From assembly GCF_003143975.1 (NCBI RefSeq), contig NZ_QFVR01000016.1, forward strand, positions 1 to 64,000: a DNA stretch of 64,000 nt, read 5' to 3'. Position 1 is the stretch's first letter, and every line of letters starts with the position of its first letter. Origin of the DNA: Kurthia sibirica (GTDB taxonomy: Bacteria > Bacillota > Bacilli > Bacillales_A > Planococcaceae). A model generated the notes under the pieces. It did not search any database, was not told the DNA's origin, and was given only the letters and a program-made list of their open reading frames with translations. Shown here one piece after another: positions 38,235-47,597 of the stretch. Both the position numbers and the translations under genes were made by a program.

Positions 38235-39821
38235 ATGAATTCAGTAGAAATTTCGAATGAACTGAAGACGCTTTTAGCAGGAAATAATGTAAAAGAACAA
38301 CTTTCTGTTCCAGAATTAGTAGAAAAAGCTACTTCTCGCGGAGAAGCAATCTTAACAGTTGATGGCGCTGTACGTGCTAACACTGGTAAATACACTGGTC
38401 GATCACCTAAAGATAAGTATATGGTAGTAGAAGAAGCTTCAAAAGATAAAATTGACTGGGGTACTACAAACCAACCAATCTCTGCTGAAATCTTCGATGC
38501 ATTATACAGTAAAGTAGTGAGCTACTTAAAAGAAAAAGAAGAAATTTTCGTCTTCAAAGGCTTTGCTGGCGCAGATGAGGCGAGTCGTTTATCAATCAGC
38601 GTTGTAAATGAATATGCTTGGCATAATCTTTTTGCGCACAACTTGTTCATCCGTCCTACTGACGCTGAATTAGCCAATCACCTTGCAGATTTCACAATCG
38701 TTTCAGCGCCAACTTTCCATGCTGACCCGGCTGTTGATGGTACATCTTCAGATACTTTTATCATTGTTTCACTTGAGAAAAAAGTGATTTTAATCGGTGG
38801 TACGGAGTATGCTGGTGAAATGAAAAAATCTATTTTTGGTATTATGAATTACCTGTTACCACAAAATGATATCTTGTCTATGCATTGTTCAGCAAACGTT
38901 GGAGAAAATGGCGATACAGCTTTATTCTTTGGCCTATCAGGTACTGGTAAAACTACATTATCAGCTGATGCTAGCCGCAAATTAATCGGTGATGATGAAC
39001 ATGGTTGGTCAGACAATGGCGTCTTCAATATTGAAGGTGGCTGTTACGCAAAAACAGTTGGTCTATCGGCTGAAAAAGAACCAGAAATTTACAATGCTAT
39101 CAAATTTGGTACTGTGCTAGAGAATGTTGTAGTGAATGAAGATACGCGTATCCCTGACTACAATGATGAAACACCTACTCAAAACACACGTGCCGCTTAT
39201 CCAATCGACAACATTGATAATATTGTGCTTCCTTCAGTTGCAGGTCACCCAAATACAATTATCTTCTTAACTGCAGATGCATTTGGCGTATTACCTCCAA
39301 TCGCAAAACTAACAAAAGAACAAGCTATGTACCACTTCCTATCAGGTTTCACTTCAAAAACACCTGGTACAGAACGTGGTGTAGTAGAGCCAGAACCTGC
39401 ATTTTCAACTTGCTTTGGCGCACCATTTCTACCGCTTCCAGCAACGGTTTACGCTGAAATGTTAGGGAAGAAAATCGACGAACATCATGTAAATGTATTC
39501 CTAGTAAACACTGGTTGGACTGGCGGATCATTTGGTACTGGTAAGCGTATGAAACTTTCTTACACGCGTGCAATGGTTAATGCTGCAATCGAAGGTAAAT
39601 TGACGACTATACCAACTGAACAAGATACATTCTTTGGCCTAGCTATACCAACAGCTATCGACAATGTGCCTTCAGAATTGTTAAATCCACGTAATGCATG
39701 GGCTGACAAAGCCGCATATGATGCAAAAGCTACAAAATTAGCTGGTATGTTCCATGAGAACTTCCAACAATTCGCTAATGTTTCAGCTGACATTACAACT
39801 AAAGGTGCACCATTAGTCTAA
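38235..39821 (+). CDS. pckA: Phosphoenolpyruvate carboxykinase (ATP)
   Basis: A 528-residue gluconeogenic enzyme converting oxaloacetate and ATP to [13 protein letters not shown] (around residue 51) and the P-loop [13 protein letters not shown] (around residue 236) followed by LIGDDEHGW (metal-binding Asp) are diagnostic. ATG at 38235 is chosen because MNSVEI matches the B. subtilis N-terminus; the frame is open further upstream. Divergent from metK. Confidence 0.98.
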   Translation: MNSVEISNELKTLLAGNNVKEQLSVPELVEKATSRGEAILTVDGAVRANTGKYTGRSPKDKYMVVEEASKDKIDWGTTNQPISAEIFDALYSKVVSYLKEKEEIFVFKGFAGADEASRLSISVVNEYAWHNLFAHNLFIRPTDAELANHLADFTIVSAPTFHADPAVDGTSSDTFIIVSLEKKVILIGGTEYAGEMKKSIFGIMNYLLPQNDILSMHCSANVGENGDTALFFGLSGTGKTTLSADASRKLIGDDEHGWSDNGVFNIEGGCYAKTVGLSAEKEPEIYNAIKFGTVLENVVVNEDTRIPDYNDETPTQNTRAAYPIDNIDNIVLPSVAGHPNTIIFLTADAFGVLPPIAKLTKEQAMYHFLSGFTSKTPGTERGVVEPEPAFSTCFGAPFLPLPATVYAEMLGKKIDEHHVNVFLVNTGWTGGSFGTGKRMKLSYTRAMVNAAIEGKLTTIPTEQDTFFGLAIPTAIDNVPSELLNPRNAWADKAAYDAKATKLAGMFHENFQQFANVSADITTKGAPLV

Positions 39822-39860
39822 CAACATTCTATTTCCCAAAAATAGTAGATTGTATATAAA

Positions 39861-39890
39861 AAAGAGCAGCCTATGAACCGGCTGCTCTTT
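39861..39890 (+). terminator. pckA terminator
   Basis: An 11-bp stem AAAGAGCAGCC / GGCTGCTCTTT is followed by a T-rich tail. Confidence 0.9.
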
Positions 39891-40024
39891 TATTTTATGG
39901 TTTTTTTCAGGCGAATCTCCTCCATTTTATAGTAATTTTCGTGCATAAAATTGTGTTGTCACCGTTTTTATCTCTGTTTCGCAGCCTCTTTAGGTTTTTT
40001 AATCGCTTCAATAGTATAACCTAA

Positions 40025-40567
40025 TTAAGCTTTATGGCTGTCTGGTGTTGGAATTTCTTTAATAGTAATCAATTCAGACTCTGTCATTTCTAAAGCTTTA
40101 AAGCATAACTCCTTCTTTAAACGTTCATTATCATCATATTCTACTGCTGTAAAGCTCTCTTCACGACCTTTTAATAAATAATCATAAAAAATTGGCGGTA
40201 AAAAGGATTTATTTAATGTAATTTGAATAGTTTTTTCACCTTTTAGTGTGAAAATATAAACATAACCTGTCGGGCGATGCGGATCATACTGCGCTACTGG
40301 ATAAGTTGGGTCCACAGTATATTGGTCACGCGTGACCGCTCGTGTTACAAATTCGATTGCATCACGAAATCCTGGGCCACCATGTCCTGTAATAACTTGG
40401 ATATCTTCACGTGAGATGATTTCCCCTTGCCCTAACTCTCTAACAGCTGCCTCGAGAATGCGGTAGCCTACACCAATTGCCATATATGCACGAATCCCAT
40501 GTAATTTACGAATATCCTCAAATGCTATTTCTACTATATATCCATAATCTTTCACTTTAATACTCAC
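40025..40567 (-). CDS. FmdE-like cytoplasmic protein, last gene of the Fur-regulated operon
   Basis: A 180-residue soluble protein. Residues 15-75 resemble the FmdE domain (formylmethanofuran dehydrogenase subunit E): a LHG near residue 22, IGVGYRILEAAVRELG, then GPGFRDAIEFVTRAV. The CPG cysteine of true FmdE domains is not present, and the protein has a single cysteine near its C-terminus. The usual C-terminal zinc ribbon is also absent. The match is from motif shape only, so the name is tentative. It may bind a metal or cofactor inside the cell. It lies 12 bases after the anchored exported protein gene. Confidence 0.5.
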   Translation of the reverse strand: MSIKVKDYGYIVEIAFEDIRKLHGIRAYMAIGVGYRILEAAVRELGQGEIISREDIQVITGHGGPGFRDAIEFVTRAVTRDQYTVDPTYPVAQYDPHRPTGYVYIFTLKGEKTIQITLNKSFLPPIFYDYLLKGREESFTAVEYDDNERLKKELCFKALEMTESELITIKEIPTPDSHKA

Positions 40568-40579
40568 TATTAATCGCCT

Positions 40580-41452
40580 CTATTTTCTTTTATTTTGTCG
40601 TGTAAACAGTATCCATCCTAAGAGAACTAGTAATCCAATAACCACCCAACCTAAAAATGGCCTCACTATTTTTTCTTGCTGCGGCTCTTTTTTTGCTTGC
40701 GTTGCTATTTGATTCTTTTTTTCAACAGTCTCAATTTCTAAATAGTGAAGTTTACTACCCTCTTTAGATTCAGTGCGATCTATTCTGTCGGAAACTGCTT
40801 GCGTTCCTACCAGCGAGGTTTTCACCCTTTGCCCCTGCCAAACAAGGGGGTCCGTCGAATTATTGACTACACTAGGGTGCTCAGCTAGCTGATAGTCTTT
40901 GCCATCAACCGTAAGTGTATAGAGTCTATTCGTGTGTTTATTTGGTTCTTGCACAGTAGAAATAATACCAGTCGGTCCTTCTTTGACTGCTGCTTTATCA
41001 AGTAATGTATGACCAGCACTTAATTTTAGTTTTGCATATTTCATAATAAAACGCGCATAACCTCCTCTTGTCACAGTTTCACCGGGTTTTTCTAATTCCA
41101 CTCTATTTTCAAGTAATACGATATTTAATTGCCTGTAGGTTAAAGCTTCATCTTCAAAATTAATCCACCCTTTATCGAGGGCATTTTTAATAGCCTGTTT
41201 TTCAGTCAAATTCAATGCTAAAAAATGGCTGTACCAAACAGCGAAGTCTTTTTGAAGTAATTTATTCGCTGGTTTATACCTTACTTCATCTGTAAAAATC
41301 AAATTTAACGCATATGTATATAAAATAGCATCTTTATCCGGAGATTTTTCTATATCCGTATACATATTAGTGGTATTCATAATATGAGCATGTACTGGTG
41401 TTGTGTATATCAACAGTGTAATAACTACAAACACTACTATTCTTTTATACAT
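40580..41452 (-). CDS. Exported protein with C-terminal membrane anchor, unknown function
   Basis: A 290-residue protein with an N-terminal signal peptide (residues 1-22, ending VHA) and a single C-terminal transmembrane helix (FLGWVVIGLLVLLGWILF) followed by RQNKRK. The mature part should therefore face outside. Residues about 38-150 contain two or three short helical units loosely like S-layer homology repeats (ALNLIFTDEVRYKPANKL). Residues 160-230 look beta-rich (LYTLTVDGKDYQL). I recognise no family. It sits between the other exported protein and the FmdE-like gene. Confidence 0.7.
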   Translation of the reverse strand: MYKRIVVFVVITLLIYTTPVHAHIMNTTNMYTDIEKSPDKDAILYTYALNLIFTDEVRYKPANKLLQKDFAVWYSHFLALNLTEKQAIKNALDKGWINFEDEALTYRQLNIVLLENRVELEKPGETVTRGGYARFIMKYAKLKLSAGHTLLDKAAVKEGPTGIISTVQEPNKHTNRLYTLTVDGKDYQLAEHPSVVNNSTDPLVWQGQRVKTSLVGTQAVSDRIDRTESKEGSKLHYLEIETVEKKNQIATQAKKEPQQEKIVRPFLGWVVIGLLVLLGWILFTRQNKRK

Positions 41453-41465
41453 TTTTTCATTCCTT

Positions 41466-42419
41466 TCACTTTGAATTCAAGTGAATAAAGCCATTTTGTT
41501 GCGTTAAATAAGGCGATTGTATCTTAGGAAATTTTTTGAGTGTAGCATAATCAAATTCAATAGTAGGAAGCTCCATCAAATTAGCAGTCGGTAAGAAAAA
41601 ACCATTATAATAACCTGCTTCAAACGTTAATTTAGCCTTTGTCCCTGTACGATTTTGTAGAATTTGTCCTATTAAAATAACATGCTCATCCTTTATTTCA
41701 AACTCTATATAAATATGATCTGCACGCAAGAAATAATGAGCTTTACTCTCTTTATTCAAAGTTGCTTCCTGTAAAAAAAGAGCGTCTCCTTTTTTCACAA
41801 ATAACGACATTAATTCTTTTTTCACTCTATTTTTATCAGCAGTCATCGCTTGAATCAGTGGTTCTTCGACTTCTGAAAACCAATCAATATCTAAGTAATT
41901 GGCAATTTTTTCAATGTCAAGTCCCTCATTCTCTGCCATATAGCTTGCTCTACGTTTTATACTTTTATCTATCATCTTGAGAAGTTCTTCCTGACCTTGT
42001 AAAGTAGTTTGCTCTAGCTTCACTTCTTCATACAATAAATATAAATCATTTAAGGAAGCCAAATAATGATTAATAGCCTTTGTCATAATCCATTGATCAC
42101 CTAATAAATCAACCATATCTTCGTTATCAGCTAACAGCAGATACCATGTATCGAGACCGATATCATTGTAGGCAATTAACTGATCAATGGCGAGAGATTG
42201 CTGTTGCGTGAATTGCTGTTCTAAACTTTCCACTTTGGGTGTAATCACTGCAATTTCAGCTTTTGTATCCTCTAATTGTCGTTTTAAATCAGCTGTTGTC
42301 GATTCATCGTATACGACTGCTAAAAATTCTGCAAATGCACCTGTTAGATGGGCAGATACGGGTTTACAAAAAAATAGAAGTAGACATGCTAAAAGTGTAA
42401 AAAAGATATATTTACGCAT
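41466..42419 (-). CDS. Exported coiled-coil protein next to FtsX-like permease
   Basis: A 317-residue protein with a signal peptide (about 1-23, ending VSA) and no other membrane segment. Residues 41-75 form a coiled coil (LKRQLEDTKAEIAVITPKVE). A further helical region to about 165 carries LLEEVKLEQTTLQGQ-type heptads, and the last 100 residues look beta-rich. In FtsEX systems the FtsX outer loop works with an exported coiled-coil partner (PcsB, CwlO, EnvC). This protein has that layout and position but shows no peptidase domain. It overlaps the FtsX-like gene by eight bases. Confidence 0.7.
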   Translation of the reverse strand: MRKYIFFTLLACLLLFFCKPVSAHLTGAFAEFLAVVYDESTTADLKRQLEDTKAEIAVITPKVESLEQQFTQQQSLAIDQLIAYNDIGLDTWYLLLADNEDMVDLLGDQWIMTKAINHYLASLNDLYLLYEEVKLEQTTLQGQEELLKMIDKSIKRRASYMAENEGLDIEKIANYLDIDWFSEVEEPLIQAMTADKNRVKKELMSLFVKKGDALFLQEATLNKESKAHYFLRADHIYIEFEIKDEHVILIGQILQNRTGTKAKLTFEAGYYNGFFLPTANLMELPTIEFDYATLKKFPKIQSPYLTQQNGFIHLNSK

Positions 42420-43287
42420 TATTTATCCACTTCCTTGTTGCAAGATAGCTTGCTAATAAGCTCATACTTATGCCTAACAAGATTTCTATAAGAATGCACA
42501 GCCATAAATGCTCAGATGTAATCGGTGTTAAAAAGACAAAGAATGTTTGAAGAGCTGAAAAGAAAAAGTGATACGATACTAACGTTACAACTGTTGAAAT
42601 AATCGCACCTCCTATAGCTAGGCTAAATCCTTCAACTAAAAATTGACAACGCAAAACTGCTGGATTCATGCCAACAAGTAATTTCACTTTTAATTCTTGA
42701 TGACGTTTATATAAGGCTAAATGAAGTGTCATATAAATCATAAAAAAAGTAACAATCAATAAAATTGCTGTGATTGCAATACCGTAAAATGTCATTTTGA
42801 CTAATATTTTTTGTAATAATTGCGCCAATTCTTGTGGATAGACAACTTTGTCAATACCATGCACGCCACGAAGTACCTGTGCAACATCATCGATTTGCTG
42901 TGAATTTTTCAATTGTATGCGAATAGCATCATTCACTTGACCATTTTGAAACGCATCAAGTAGATAAGCTCGTTTATCAAAGAAAAAAGACAATCTATTT
43001 ACAAGATCTTCTCCTTTTTCAATATCAACATGTTTGACGAAATCTTTTTCTTCTAAAATAGTAGCTAACTCTGAGGTAGACATATTTTGAGAGACATAAA
43101 CCTTCATCGCTAATTGACTGCTCACATAATCTGTCGCACCTCCTACCACAATACGAAATAATAAAAAAATCCCTATGAAACTCATTGATAACGCTGTAAA
43201 TAATAATGAAGCTATTGCCCCACCCTTATTACGTTTGATACCGATATATGCATCGGACAATACATAGCGTAACTCACTCTTGCTCAT
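42412..43287 (-). CDS. FtsX-like ABC permease
   Basis: A 291-residue membrane protein with the FtsX plan: a short cytoplasmic N-terminus, TM1 (about 24-47), an outer domain of about 110 residues, then three helices (about 165-190, 215-240, 260-282). LHLALYKRHQELKVKLLVGM after TM2 is a typical FtsX/MacB cytoplasmic loop. It overlaps the ATPase gene by 14 bases, so the two form a pair. It need not be the cell-division FtsX, which is normally encoded with ftsE elsewhere; its place in a transporter operon is unusual. Confidence 0.85.
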   Translation of the reverse strand: MSKSELRYVLSDAYIGIKRNKGGAIASLLFTALSMSFIGIFLLFRIVVGGATDYVSSQLAMKVYVSQNMSTSELATILEEKDFVKHVDIEKGEDLVNRLSFFFDKRAYLLDAFQNGQVNDAIRIQLKNSQQIDDVAQVLRGVHGIDKVVYPQELAQLLQKILVKMTFYGIAITAILLIVTFFMIYMTLHLALYKRHQELKVKLLVGMNPAVLRCQFLVEGFSLAIGGAIISTVVTLVSYHFFFSALQTFFVFLTPITSEHLWLCILIEILLGISMSLLASYLATRKWINNA

Positions 43288-43942
43288 AGAAATCCCCTTC
43301 TTTTACATACCAACGCTGGGCTTGTGTAAATTGAGCTAGTACTTCTTCAGAGTGCGTAACAACAATCATTGTCATCTGCTCTTCTCTATGTAATTCATAA
43401 AGTAAATTCATCACGTCACTCGCTGCTTTTCTATCTAAATTCCCAGTCGGTTCATCTGCAAGTAAGAGCAATGGTTTATTGAGTATGGCACGAACAATTG
43501 CTACTCTTTGCATTTGACCACCCGATAACTGCTCCGGGTACGCTTCAATCTTGCCATTCAAACCAACACGTGTAAGTAATTTCATGGCTCGCTGTAGAAG
43601 TGCTTGACGATTCTTTCCAAGCGCTCGCCCTGCTAATAGTATATTTTCTAAGACCGTCATATGGTGAATCAGTTCAAAAGATTGAAAAACCACCCCTATT
43701 TGACGTCGTAATTTAAATTTTTCATAGGATTTTAACGGCTGACCCTGCCATAATATATCCCCCTTTTCCGCTGCTATTTCTTGGTTTATTAATTTTAAAA
43801 TAGTACTCTTCCCACTACCTGATTCTCCACAAATAAAGTGGAAACTTCCCTTATGAAAAATGGCATTCACTTCGTGTAAAATAACTGATTCACCAAAATT
43901 TTTAGTGATATTTCGAAATTCGAGCATATTAAATGTCGCCAT
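43274..43942 (-). CDS. FtsE/LolD-like ABC transporter ATPase
   Basis: A 222-residue ATP-binding protein. Walker A is GESGSGKST (around residue 39), the signature LSGGQMQR (around 142), Walker B LLLLADEPTGNLD (around 161), and the switch His is in VVTHSEE. The length and ADEPTGNLD form are those of the FtsE/LolD/MacB group, not the Opp/Dpp group. It should power the FtsX-like permease encoded next. Confidence 0.92.
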   Translation of the reverse strand: MATFNMLEFRNITKNFGESVILHEVNAIFHKGSFHFICGESGSGKSTILKLINQEIAAEKGDILWQGQPLKSYEKFKLRRQIGVVFQSFELIHHMTVLENILLAGRALGKNRQALLQRAMKLLTRVGLNGKIEAYPEQLSGGQMQRVAIVRAILNKPLLLLADEPTGNLDRKAASDVMNLLYELHREEQMTMIVVTHSEEVLAQFTQAQRWYVKEGDFYEQE

Positions 43943-45152
43943 GTTCGAGCCAAGGTAAAAATCCTCTTAAGAAACGTTCTGTTGCCGGCATAAAGTATGA
44001 GCCATAATGATAATCTGGATCTAATGTAGTATTGATCCAGATTCCTTTACCATCTGTTTTATCAATATAGAGTACTGAACCACCATCATCAGTAGCCACT
44101 AATGTTTCTACATCATTTTCCGGCCAATATACACCATGCTGATGCCATGTTGCATCTGCTAAAGTTAAATAATTTTTAAATAAATCATGGTCATTACCTG
44201 CCAAAACTAATCCACTCTTTGGTTCTTTTTCTAACCACCACCAGAAGTTTGTTGGGCGTAATTCCCACTTCACATTCGGTAGCCATTCTTCACTTTGATG
44301 GCCAAATGTCACAACGATTCCACCATTTGCTTCATAATCAAAAATACGTTGCTTATGCGCTAACAAAAATAACATATTGGATTGAGATGGAATGATTAAA
44401 ACATCAATATCTGAGAAACTAGCCGTTGCTAAATCACGAATCGGAATAATCTTAGAAATACTCTTGGCAAATTCTCCCGTTTTATACGTACGCATATGAT
44501 GGGAACTTCCGCTATAAATAACACCAATACGACGACGTGTGACACTTGATTTTATTGATAAAGCTGTCACTTCATCTTTACACCACTGCACCAATTGTGG
44601 CCCGATTTTATCTGTCGTTTTACCATCAGACATATACCCAAATAAATTAAAACCAACATGTACCAATATTGTTCCATTTGTTGTAACGCGGTCTATATAT
44701 GTAGCAGGACGATTTTCACCAAGTGTCAGTAAAATCTCTGCGCCTCTTGGTGCATTATGATGGCCCCGTGCAAAGAAACCCGCCACGCCTTTATTGAAAA
44801 CCATATCATTCAATTCCACTCCAGCATAAATTGCATTAGGTGTTGGAATTTGCAACTCATAATCCTTATAACTCTTAATCTCTTTGGCTTCAAATAATGA
44901 AGCGCCTGGCAACCATGCCGTCACTAAATTGCCGCAAAATAATACGATATTACCCGCATTCAAGAAATCTAAAATCACTTGACGTTTTTCAAATAAAAAA
45001 TCTTGGTCACAGTAACCAGTCACAATTAAACAGCTATATTTTCCTATTAAATCCTCCGTTAAATTGTATTGATCAATATAATCAAAATTTTCTATGTCAG
45101 CCTCATGTGAAAATACATTATAGGCAGTTAAAAATGCGAATTTTTGTGTCAT
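43929..45152 (-). CDS. Protein of two duplicated glutamine-amidotransferase-like domains, unknown
   Basis: A 407-residue soluble protein made of two similar halves (roughly residues 35-185 and 225-385). Matching pieces are LIVTGYCDQDFL...WLPGASLF versus LIIPSQSNMLFL...WLPNVKWE, and GAEILLTLGENRPATYIDR versus DVETLVATDDGGSVLYIDK, each followed by a Gly-Thr/Gly-Ile strand. The folds look like class I glutamine amidotransferase or ThuA-like domains. Neither half shows a convincing nucleophile-elbow Cys-His-Glu triad. It may bind or sense a ligand. It overlaps the importer ATPase gene by four bases and the FtsE-like gene by 14. Confidence 0.6.
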   Translation of the reverse strand: MTQKFAFLTAYNVFSHEADIENFDYIDQYNLTEDLIGKYSCLIVTGYCDQDFLFEKRQVILDFLNAGNIVLFCGNLVTAWLPGASLFEAKEIKSYKDYELQIPTPNAIYAGVELNDMVFNKGVAGFFARGHHNAPRGAEILLTLGENRPATYIDRVTTNGTILVHVGFNLFGYMSDGKTTDKIGPQLVQWCKDEVTALSIKSSVTRRRIGVIYSGSSHHMRTYKTGEFAKSISKIIPIRDLATASFSDIDVLIIPSQSNMLFLLAHKQRIFDYEANGGIVVTFGHQSEEWLPNVKWELRPTNFWWWLEKEPKSGLVLAGNDHDLFKNYLTLADATWHQHGVYWPENDVETLVATDDGGSVLYIDKTDGKGIWINTTLDPDYHYGSYFMPATERFLRGFLPWLEHGDI

Positions 45153-45925
45153 AAATAGACTTCCTCTCTTGCTTCTAATTTACGTAATGCGCTTAATAAT
45201 TTTTTTGTGAAATCATGCTTTGGATGTAAGATGATATCTTCAGTACTACCTTGTTCAACAATTTGACCTTCGTTTAAAACAAGTAAACGTTGGCAAAAGT
45301 TTTGCGTTAACGCAATATCATGTGTAATAAAAATAAATGCTGTCCCTTTCTTTTCATTGAGACTTTTTAATAATGCAATCAATTCGAGGCGCAAAGACGT
45401 ATCAAGCATTGACGTCGGCTCATCTGCGACAATGAGTTTCGGATTGCATACAATGGCACGTGCTACGCCCACTCTTTGTCTTTCACCACCAGATAATTCG
45501 TGCGGATAACGCCCAAGATAATGATCTGGGTCGAGTGAAACAAGTTTTAGTGCCTCTTTGATTAAAGTTAATCTTGCCATCTTAGAAGACTCGATTTTTA
45601 AAATAAGTAATGCTTCCTCTATTAGTTCCTTTACTGTCATTCGAGAAGATAGCGCCGAGTAGGGATCTTGAAAAATCATTTGAATATCTTTTGATAATTG
45701 ACGACGTTTTTTGGCTGACATTTTAATCAATTGCTGATTTTCAAATAAAATCGAGCCCTTATCTGCAACTTCTAGATTTGCGAGTATGCGACCAATCGTA
45801 CTTTTACCTGCTCCCGATGCACCGATCAGACCGATAATTTCAGATGGTGCCAGTGAAAAAGAGACATTTTTTAATACTTGAACTTCTTTGCCATAACTCT
45901 TTTCTATAGTAGTTATTTCAAGCAT
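45149..45925 (-). CDS. Peptide/nickel-type ABC importer ATPase (DppF/NikE-like)
   Basis: A 258-residue ATPase of the Opp/Dpp/Nik group. Walker A is GASGAGKST, the Q-loop segment MIFQDPYSALSSRMTV (around residue 85) is the group hallmark, the signature is LSGGERQRV, and Walker B is LIVADEPTSMLD. The C-terminal oligopeptide extension is short or absent. It pairs with the ATPase half of the fusion protein encoded upstream. Confidence 0.93.
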   Translation of the reverse strand: MLEITTIEKSYGKEVQVLKNVSFSLAPSEIIGLIGASGAGKSTIGRILANLEVADKGSILFENQQLIKMSAKKRRQLSKDIQMIFQDPYSALSSRMTVKELIEEALLILKIESSKMARLTLIKEALKLVSLDPDHYLGRYPHELSGGERQRVGVARAIVCNPKLIVADEPTSMLDTSLRLELIALLKSLNEKKGTAFIFITHDIALTQNFCQRLLVLNEGQIVEQGSTEDIILHPKHDFTKKLLSALRKLEAREEVYL

Positions 45926-45926
45926 A

Positions 45927-47597
45927 TTATTTCAACACCTCCTCTAGTAAAGGTTTTGGTAATGTTGGAATCGCATCTACAAGTCTTCTCGTATAAGGAT
46001 GCTGTGAATATTTAGCTATACGATTTGAAGGACCTCGATCAACGATATAGCCATATTTCATAATAATCAGCTCATCTGTAATTCTTAATACTGCTGGTAA
46101 ATCATGCGAAATGAAAATCATCGACATTTGAAGCTCTTGCTGTAATTGTTGAAGCAATTCAATAATTTCAACTTGTACCATAACATCTAAACCTGTTGTC
46201 GGTTCATCTGCTATAACAAATTGCGGCTTATTGATAATGCCAATTGCTATGACGACTCGTTGTTTCATACCTCCGGATAATTCATGGGGGTATGCATTTT
46301 GCCAACGAGATGCCAATCCTACTTGATGCAACACTTCCACTATACGTGTATTGATTTCCACTGGTGACATTTTATAATGCTCCGTCATTGCTTCTTTCAG
46401 TTGATCTTTTATCTTCACGACTGGATTCAAAGCATTCATAGCTGCTTGTGCAATATAACCAATTTCTCGTCCATGCATGGAACGAATTTTCTCTTCGCTA
46501 TAAGAAGCCATATTTTCACCATTAAAATAAATAGCACCGGATAAAATGGCGGCACTTCCGCTGAGTTGTGCATTAATTGCGGTGGCCAATGTTGTTTTAC
46601 CACTGCCAGATTCGCCAACTATACCTAAAACCTTGCCCTTTTCTACAGTAAAAGAGACATTTTTCACTGCCTCTTTATGGTGATAAGCAATTGTCACATC
46701 TTCTAATGACAGAATATTACCATCATCTTGCCTTGGTAGTATCCTTTCTTTTTTCATTGTTCTCTTACGCACAGTATAACTTGATAGTCTTGGGTTCACC
46801 TTTTCTTCCAAGTAATAACCAATAAATGAAAAAGCTAGGACAACAGCAACAATACATACACCAGGTGGTACAATCCACCAAGCCCATGAGTCAGTTAAAA
46901 AAGCACTTCTATTATTAGCATAATATAAAATAGATCCCCAACTTTTCATAAGTGGGTTCCCTAAACCAAGAAAACTGAGGGAAGATTCTAATAAAATAGC
47001 TGCGTTAACTGCTGCAACAAATTGTGGAATTAATAACGGAAATACGCCGGGTAAAATATGTTTTTTAAAAATATATGGGTGGTTAGCACCCATGGCTTTT
47101 GCTGCTTGAACGGGACCCAAGCTTTTTATCGTCAATGTTTGTGCCCTTATTTGACGCGCTTTTCCTGCCCACATCACGAGCGTAATAACAAAAATTGCTG
47201 TCCATGTACTCTGCCCCATGTATACCGCAACAACAATCATTAACGGGAGAAATGGTAATGTCAAAACAATATCTATTGTTCGCATGGCCAAAGTTTCAAA
47301 TAAACCGCCCATATATCCCGCTGTGATACCAATAAATGCACCAATTGAAGTAGCTAAAATAGCTGTTACAAGACCGATAAATAATGAAGTTCTTGCACCA
47401 TCTGCTAACTCTGCTAAAATATCTTGCCCAATATCATTTGTACCCAACCAATGAGCGGCACTTGGTGCTTCAAAAGATTCGCCAGTTTGTTCAGAGCTGT
47501 CATATGGAATGACAAGAGGACCGACTAGTGCAAAAAGAATAATGATGGCTAGTAGCGCGAACCCTATATAGCCAATTTTCTTTGTAGATGATCGCAT
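45927..47597 (-). CDS. Peptide/nickel-type ABC importer: permease fused to ATPase (DppC-DppD)
   Basis: A 556-residue fusion. Residues 1-275 form a DppC/NikC-type permease with about six helices and an EAA loop (QAAKAMGANHPYIFKKHILP, about 165-184). After a linker, residues 295-550 are a DppD/NikD ATPase: GESGSGKTTLA, IAQAAMNALNPVVKI, LSGGMKQRV, FVIADEPTTGLDV. These are separate genes in most Bacillales. No frameshift or stop lies between the halves. It overlaps the dppB-like gene by one base. Confidence 0.93.
   Translation of the reverse strand: MRSSTKKIGYIGFALLAIIILFALVGPLVIPYDSSEQTGESFEAPSAAHWLGTNDIGQDILAELADGARTSLFIGLVTAILATSIGAFIGITAGYMGGLFETLAMRTIDIVLTLPFLPLMIVVAVYMGQSTWTAIFVITLVMWAGKARQIRAQTLTIKSLGPVQAAKAMGANHPYIFKKHILPGVFPLLIPQFVAAVNAAILLESSLSFLGLGNPLMKSWGSILYYANNRSAFLTDSWAWWIVPPGVCIVAVVLAFSFIGYYLEEKVNPRLSSYTVRKRTMKKERILPRQDDGNILSLEDVTIAYHHKEAVKNVSFTVEKGKVLGIVGESGSGKTTLATAINAQLSGSAAILSGAIYFNGENMASYSEEKIRSMHGREIGYIAQAAMNALNPVVKIKDQLKEAMTEHYKMSPVEINTRIVEVLHQVGLASRWQNAYPHELSGGMKQRVVIAIGIINKPQFVIADEPTTGLDVMVQVEIIELLQQLQQELQMSMIFISHDLPAVLRITDELIIMKYGYIVDRGPSNRIAKYSQHPYTRRLVDAIPTLPKPLLEEVLK

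Noticed and set aside
42412-43942. Calling the FtsE/FtsX-like pair the cell-division ftsEX
   Set aside because: It sits inside a Fur-controlled uptake operon and its coiled-coil neighbour lacks a peptidase; I keep the neutral name.
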